Below, piece after piece: positions 61,255 to 64,000 of a stretch of DNA of 64,000 nt. This stretch comes from JBCCQH01 sp039024435 (GTDB taxonomy: Bacteria > Bacteroidota > Bacteroidia > J057 > JADKCL01). Location: NCBI GenBank assembly GCA_039024435.1, contig JBCCQH010000007.1:38194-102193 (forward strand). The letters are read 5' to 3'. Position 1 is the first letter of the stretch. Every line of letters starts with the position of its first letter. The translations under genes were made by a program, and so were the position numbers. Below the pieces are notes generated by a model. The model was not told the DNA's origin. It ran no database searches and was given only the letters and a program-made list of their open reading frames with translations.

Positions 61255-61739
61255 TTTCTGGGCTTCTTGGGGGGGCGGGGCAAATCTTCCAACAAGATGA
61301 TCTTCAGGGCGCGGTTGACAAACTGCGCAAACGCCGCTTCCTGGTCCGGGCGCAGCAAGGTCCGGACCTGGGCAAAATGGGCTTCGGTGACTTGTACTTT
61401 TGCTCGTTCCAATGCCTGGATTTCTCCCAGGAGGGAGTCGGCGGTGGCGCGGTCCTGGTTCAGGGTCGCCGCTTCGAAATAAGCACGGAGTTGGGTCCGC
61501 TGGGCGGTCACTGCGCGGCGCATACTTTGGTGGTGTTTCCGGGCGGATTGCTCAAATTGCTCCCGCTGCGGGCCGTCCATACCGAACAAGTTGTTCACTT
61601 CGGCGCGGAATTGCCGGCCCCGCATCTGGTGGAGAAGGGGACCGGGAACTTCTCGGAGGAACAGCAAGAACGCAACGCCTCCGAGGTTGAGTACCAGCAG
61701 GCAAATTGTGGTGACTTTGTAGAAGCGGAGGGTATTCAT
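61251..61739 (-). CDS. Spy/CpxP-like heavy-metal resistance protein
   Basis: 162 residues. One N-terminal membrane anchor (TTICLLVLNLGGVAFLLFL) is followed by an extended helical hairpin (NLFGMDGPQREQFEQSARKHHQSM...LLGEIQALERAKVQ) and an LRPDQEAAFAQF segment. This is the Metal_resist/CnrX-like pattern of periplasmic metal sensors or chaperones. In CnrX-type systems such a protein works with an ECF sigma and anti-sigma factor, as found here. Overlaps its neighbours by four bases on each side. Confidence 0.8.
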   Translation of the reverse strand: MNTLRFYKVTTICLLVLNLGGVAFLLFLREVPGPLLHQMRGRQFRAEVNNLFGMDGPQREQFEQSARKHHQSMRRAVTAQRTQLRAYFEAATLNQDRATADSLLGEIQALERAKVQVTEAHFAQVRTLLRPDQEAAFAQFVNRALKIILLEDLPRPPKKPRK

Positions 61740-62077
61740 GGGGCGTACAGGGAATAATCGATCCCCAGCTCTCCCTGCGTGTACGGACTTTCAGTTTGTC
61801 CTTCTGATTCCGGAGCGGACTGAGGCGAGCGCAAGGCGAAGAAATTCAGGGCGAGCAATACCGCCGCGGCCGCGGCAATTGTGCGCCAATTGGCCCAGCG
61901 GATGATTTCCGGCACGTGGCCATCAATTTTCTGCTCGATGCGGGCCAGCAGGTTAGGGGAGGGCCGGGCGGCCACAATGCCCTCGGCTTGGTCGAGTACC
62001 GAATCGATCCATTGATCTTGCGGGGAGGTATCTTGGTTGTGGGACATGTTTATGGGTTGGACCACGGCGGGCGTCAT
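61736..62077 (-). CDS. putative anti-sigma factor
   Basis: 113 residues from the ATG overlapping the sigma stop (ATGA); a second ATG at 62047 (MSHNQDTSPQDQW) is also possible. Cytoplasmic N-terminal half with DQWIDSVLDQAEGIVAARPSPNLLARIEQKI, one membrane helix (WRTIAAAAAVLLALNFFAL) and a short outside tail. Position between an ECF sigma factor and a metal-sensing protein, and the single helix, suggest an anti-sigma factor. No zinc-binding HxxxCxxC motif is present. Confidence 0.65.
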   Translation of the reverse strand: MTPAVVQPINMSHNQDTSPQDQWIDSVLDQAEGIVAARPSPNLLARIEQKIDGHVPEIIRWANWRTIAAAAAVLLALNFFALRSPQSAPESEGQTESPYTQGELGIDYSLYAP

Positions 62078-62634
62078 TTCCTTCGGTGGGGATACATTTT
62101 TTCCAATTTTTTTCTGAGGTTGGCTTTGGCGCGTTGCAGGAGCGATTCTACGGCCTTGAGCGAAAGTTCCATCACGTCGGCGATTTCCTGGCGGGGCAGG
62201 TCTTCGACAAAACCCAGGATAAAGGCGGTTTTTTGCTTTTCCGGCAGCGCGTGGATCGCCCGGAACAGATAGGCGGCGCGCTCTTTGTTTTCCAACACTA
62301 CCCCGGGATGGTCAAAAATGGGCCAGGCTTCGTCGGTGGAATCGGCTTGGAAAGAAGGGGTACGCTTGTTCTTCTCGATGCGGTTGAGCGCTTTGTTGAT
62401 GGCAATCCGGTAGATCCAGGTGCTCACGGCGGCCTCCCCCCGAAAGCGCGCCGCATTGCGGTGGACGCTCACAAATACGTCCTGGGTGACTTCTTCGGCG
62501 TCTTTGCGGTTGTGGACGTAGCTGAGGGCCAGGTTGAAGACTTGTTCGGAAAACAGGTCGTAGAGCGTACGGAAAGCTTTCCGGTCGCCTTTGCCGATGG
62601 CGTGGATTAAAGTGTGATGACGGCCCAAAAACAA
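62074..62634 (-). CDS. ECF RNA polymerase sigma factor
   Basis: 186 residues. Sigma region 2 is seen in DLFSEQVFNLALSYVHNRKDAEEVTQDVFVSVHRNAARFRG, with WIYRIAINKALNRIEKNKR. Region 4 is ALPEKQKTAFILGFVEDLPRQEIADVMELSLKAVESLLQRAKANLRKKL. The start is a TTG; alternatives a few codons downstream cannot be excluded. First gene of a six-gene operon, so it probably transcribes its own operon in response to copper or another metal. Confidence 0.9.
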   Translation of the reverse strand: MFLGRHHTLIHAIGKGDRKAFRTLYDLFSEQVFNLALSYVHNRKDAEEVTQDVFVSVHRNAARFRGEAAVSTWIYRIAINKALNRIEKNKRTPSFQADSTDEAWPIFDHPGVVLENKERAAYLFRAIHALPEKQKTAFILGFVEDLPRQEIADVMELSLKAVESLLQRAKANLRKKLEKMYPHRRK

Positions 62635-62828
62635 TGTCGATTTCGAAAGAACAAAATATGATGATTTCCGGACAAATCAACTTTGGGACATCGGGCAAGA
62701 ATTTCCCATTTTCAATGGGCGCTGCGCTCAATTTCCAATTGCTATTGGAAGGCAATGCGGCTTTTGACTTGGGCAAATGGCGCTTCGGTGGGGGCTGCGG
62801 GCAACGGCCCGTGATGATCAAACAAGTA

Positions 62829-63119
62829 TCACAGGATGTACTCCTCAATCCAGCGGGGGACCAGATAGTCGTCGGCGGTTTGCAGATTGGTATTGTCTAT
62901 TGCCTCGTCAGGAACACCGGCCTTGTAGAGCGCTGGAAATAACTGGGTGTAGGTGTTGTGCCAAAAGTAAGTCCCAGTTTTTCGGCCTTGCCAAATATGC
63001 TCAAAGAGGTGGCGTTCCTTCAGCAGAAGCTCCCAGTCCTCATGCAGCCGTTCGAAAAAGCGCAGGTTGCGCCCCCGATCCATTTTGGGAATTGGGATGT
63101 AGCTACCCACGGGCAACAA
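62829..63119 (-). CDS. hypothetical protein, possibly a truncated remnant
   Basis: Up to 96 residues, not recognised. The translated part (NLRFFERLHEDWELLLKERHLFEHIW, then TYTQLFPALYKAG and YLVPRWIEEYIL) looks like a genuine helical, aromatic-rich protein. The N-terminus lacks a good start: the TTG at 63119 abuts a strong hairpin, and the ATG at 63083 is internal. It may be the C-terminal fragment of a longer gene lost upstream. Confidence 0.45.
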   Translation of the reverse strand: MLPVGSYIPIPKMDRGRNLRFFERLHEDWELLLKERHLFEHIWQGRKTGTYFWHNTYTQLFPALYKAGVPDEAIDNTNLQTADDYLVPRWIEEYIL

Positions 63120-63121
63120 AC

Positions 63122-63158
63122 GAAAATCGGCCCAATTAGCAAGAATGGGCCGATTTTC
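63122..63158. terminator. strong hairpin upstream of the hypothetical gene
   Basis: A 13-bp perfect stem (63122-63134 with 63146-63158, core AAATCGGCCCA) has an 11-base loop. The plus-strand reading ends in GATTTTCTC and the minus-strand reading in GATTTTCG. It could end transcription arriving from the window's right end; the gap 63159-63332 shows no gene. Confidence 0.55.
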
Positions 63159-63332
63159 TCTATTCTAACCAAGCGATTCTAACCAAATTTAAACCAATTT
63201 ACGAGACGTTTGGCGTCCCAGGCATCTGGGGGCAGCCGGCGGCAAAAGCATACATTTCGCAGGACACAACGTAGGTTTTAGACTACGGTGGGACGCTATG
63301 GGGCAAATTGACCCGAAATCAAAATGAATGCT

Positions 63333-64000
63333 CTAAGGCAGAAATACGACCCATTTTCCTTTCTTCCATTCAGCGACTATTTTTTCCCAAATCTTGACCT
63401 CCCAAGGAAACCGCTCGGCAAACCCTTTCTTGTGATATGGGAATCCAGACTTTTGAATCAATTGCATATCACTTTCAGGGAGTCGAATTACTACCGTATG
63501 GTCAATTTGAACCAACCCCCAAAAGCCTTCATCTACAAATGGCATTCTGGAGTTCCCAGTTTGAAATTCGTACTTCCAGTCTTTTGTAAGGCTTATCAGT
63601 TCTTGAACAAAATCATCGTGAAAGTCAATTCTTGGGTAAGAATCCCACCAGAATTCTGAAAACAAAGCCCCGCCCCTCAAATAATAGAAGGAAGAAAGGA
63701 GACTCTCTTTAAAAGGTTTTCTTGGTGTGATTCCTTTACATAACTGGTCCCGATGATAGGTGTAATATTGGATTCGATAATCTATATCCTGAGAAAGGGT
63801 GGAATACTTCTCAAATTTGGGCTGGTTTGGTAGAGAATAAATTACATTATGAAGATATTTTTGATATTCATACCAGTCAGAATTTCTTATATCGCTCTGA
63901 GATATTGACTGCAAAAAAAAGAGTAATTCATCACAAAATTGAATCGCTTCCTGGTAGTCTTTAGAATCAATTTTCTCCAGGAATGCGGATTCCTTTGAAA
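63333..64000 (-). CDS. hypothetical protein, partial, AT-rich
   Basis: C-terminal 222 residues or more; the frame stays open from the TTG at 63914 through the window end, reading SKESAFLEKIDSKDYQEAIQF, so the start lies beyond 64000. Rich in aromatic residues and Lys (LSSFYYLRGGALFSEFWWDSYPRIDFHDDFV, WEKIVAEWKKGKWVVFLP). No known domain recognised; small soluble proteins of this character occur as immunity proteins, but no toxin gene is visible. Base composition is clearly more AT-rich than the rest of the window, which suggests acquisition by transfer. Confidence 0.6.
   Translation of the reverse strand, partial: SKESAFLEKIDSKDYQEAIQFCDELLFFLQSISQSDIRNSDWYEYQKYLHNVIYSLPNQPKFEKYSTLSQDIDYRIQYYTYHRDQLCKGITPRKPFKESLLSSFYYLRGGALFSEFWWDSYPRIDFHDDFVQELISLTKDWKYEFQTGNSRMPFVDEGFWGLVQIDHTVVIRLPESDMQLIQKSGFPYHKKGFAERFPWEVKIWEKIVAEWKKGKWVVFLP

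Overview
The window looks like chromosomal DNA of a free-living, probably aquatic Bacteroidota, most like the Saprospiraceae/Lewinella group. This is inferred from gene content and not from any database search. Six exported proteins carry type IX secretion C-terminal sorting domains, one of them a 2172-residue type B protein with SprB and PKD repeats. There is also a proton-pumping rhodopsin, an S46 dipeptidyl-peptidase, a LytS/LytTR pair, and TAnnTTTG-like -7 promoter elements close to start codons. Coding DNA is GC-rich and intergenic DNA is AT-rich. I saw no rRNA, tRNA, CRISPR array, phage or complete insertion sequence.

Layout. 1-16 kb: partial hydrolase, rhodopsin, pcm, a secreted esterase, an S46 peptidase/DUF2314 pair, an FG-GAP/ASPIC protein, pyrophosphatase, an M43 protease, a standalone DUF262-HNH (GmrSD-like) protein and a YugP-type protease. 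16.6-25 kb: the giant surface protein, then a LytS kinase with a LytTR regulator cut by an in-frame stop. 25-33 kb: an AraC regulator and an SDR that share a 21-bp-spaced tandem operator, GNAT, a large unknown exported protein, an EI24 protein and a secreted subtilase. 33.6-37.9 kb: a tyrosinase lipoprotein, HEAT-like protein and SCO-like protein, probably a copper operon. 38-42 kb: NAD salvage genes pncB, prs, nrtR and pncA, with a MITE-like element between nrtR and pncA. 42-46 kb: M1 peptidase, lpxB, surE.

The two most interesting blocks come next. (i) 46.8-54.1 kb looks like a zinc-starvation locus. A three-gene ABC exporter-type system and two COG0523 GTPases (the second, ZagA/YciC-like, is frameshifted) form one minus-strand operon. 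A MerC-like protein and a DUF1826 protein form another. A near-identical 15-bp 7-1-7 palindrome sits at both promoters, which is the architecture of Fur-family (here presumably Zur) operators. (ii) 58.1-62.6 kb is a tightly overlapping minus-strand operon: ECF sigma factor, putative anti-sigma factor, Spy/CpxP-like metal-resistance protein, MbnP-like protein, MbnH-like diheme protein and a secreted YHYH protein. It reads as a self-regulated copper-handling cassette.

The rest of 54-58 kb holds envelope-sugar genes (glycosyltransferase, GmhB-like phosphatase), a TPMT-type methyltransferase and small unknown proteins. The last 0.7 kb is AT-richer and carries a partial gene of unknown function that runs off the window end.
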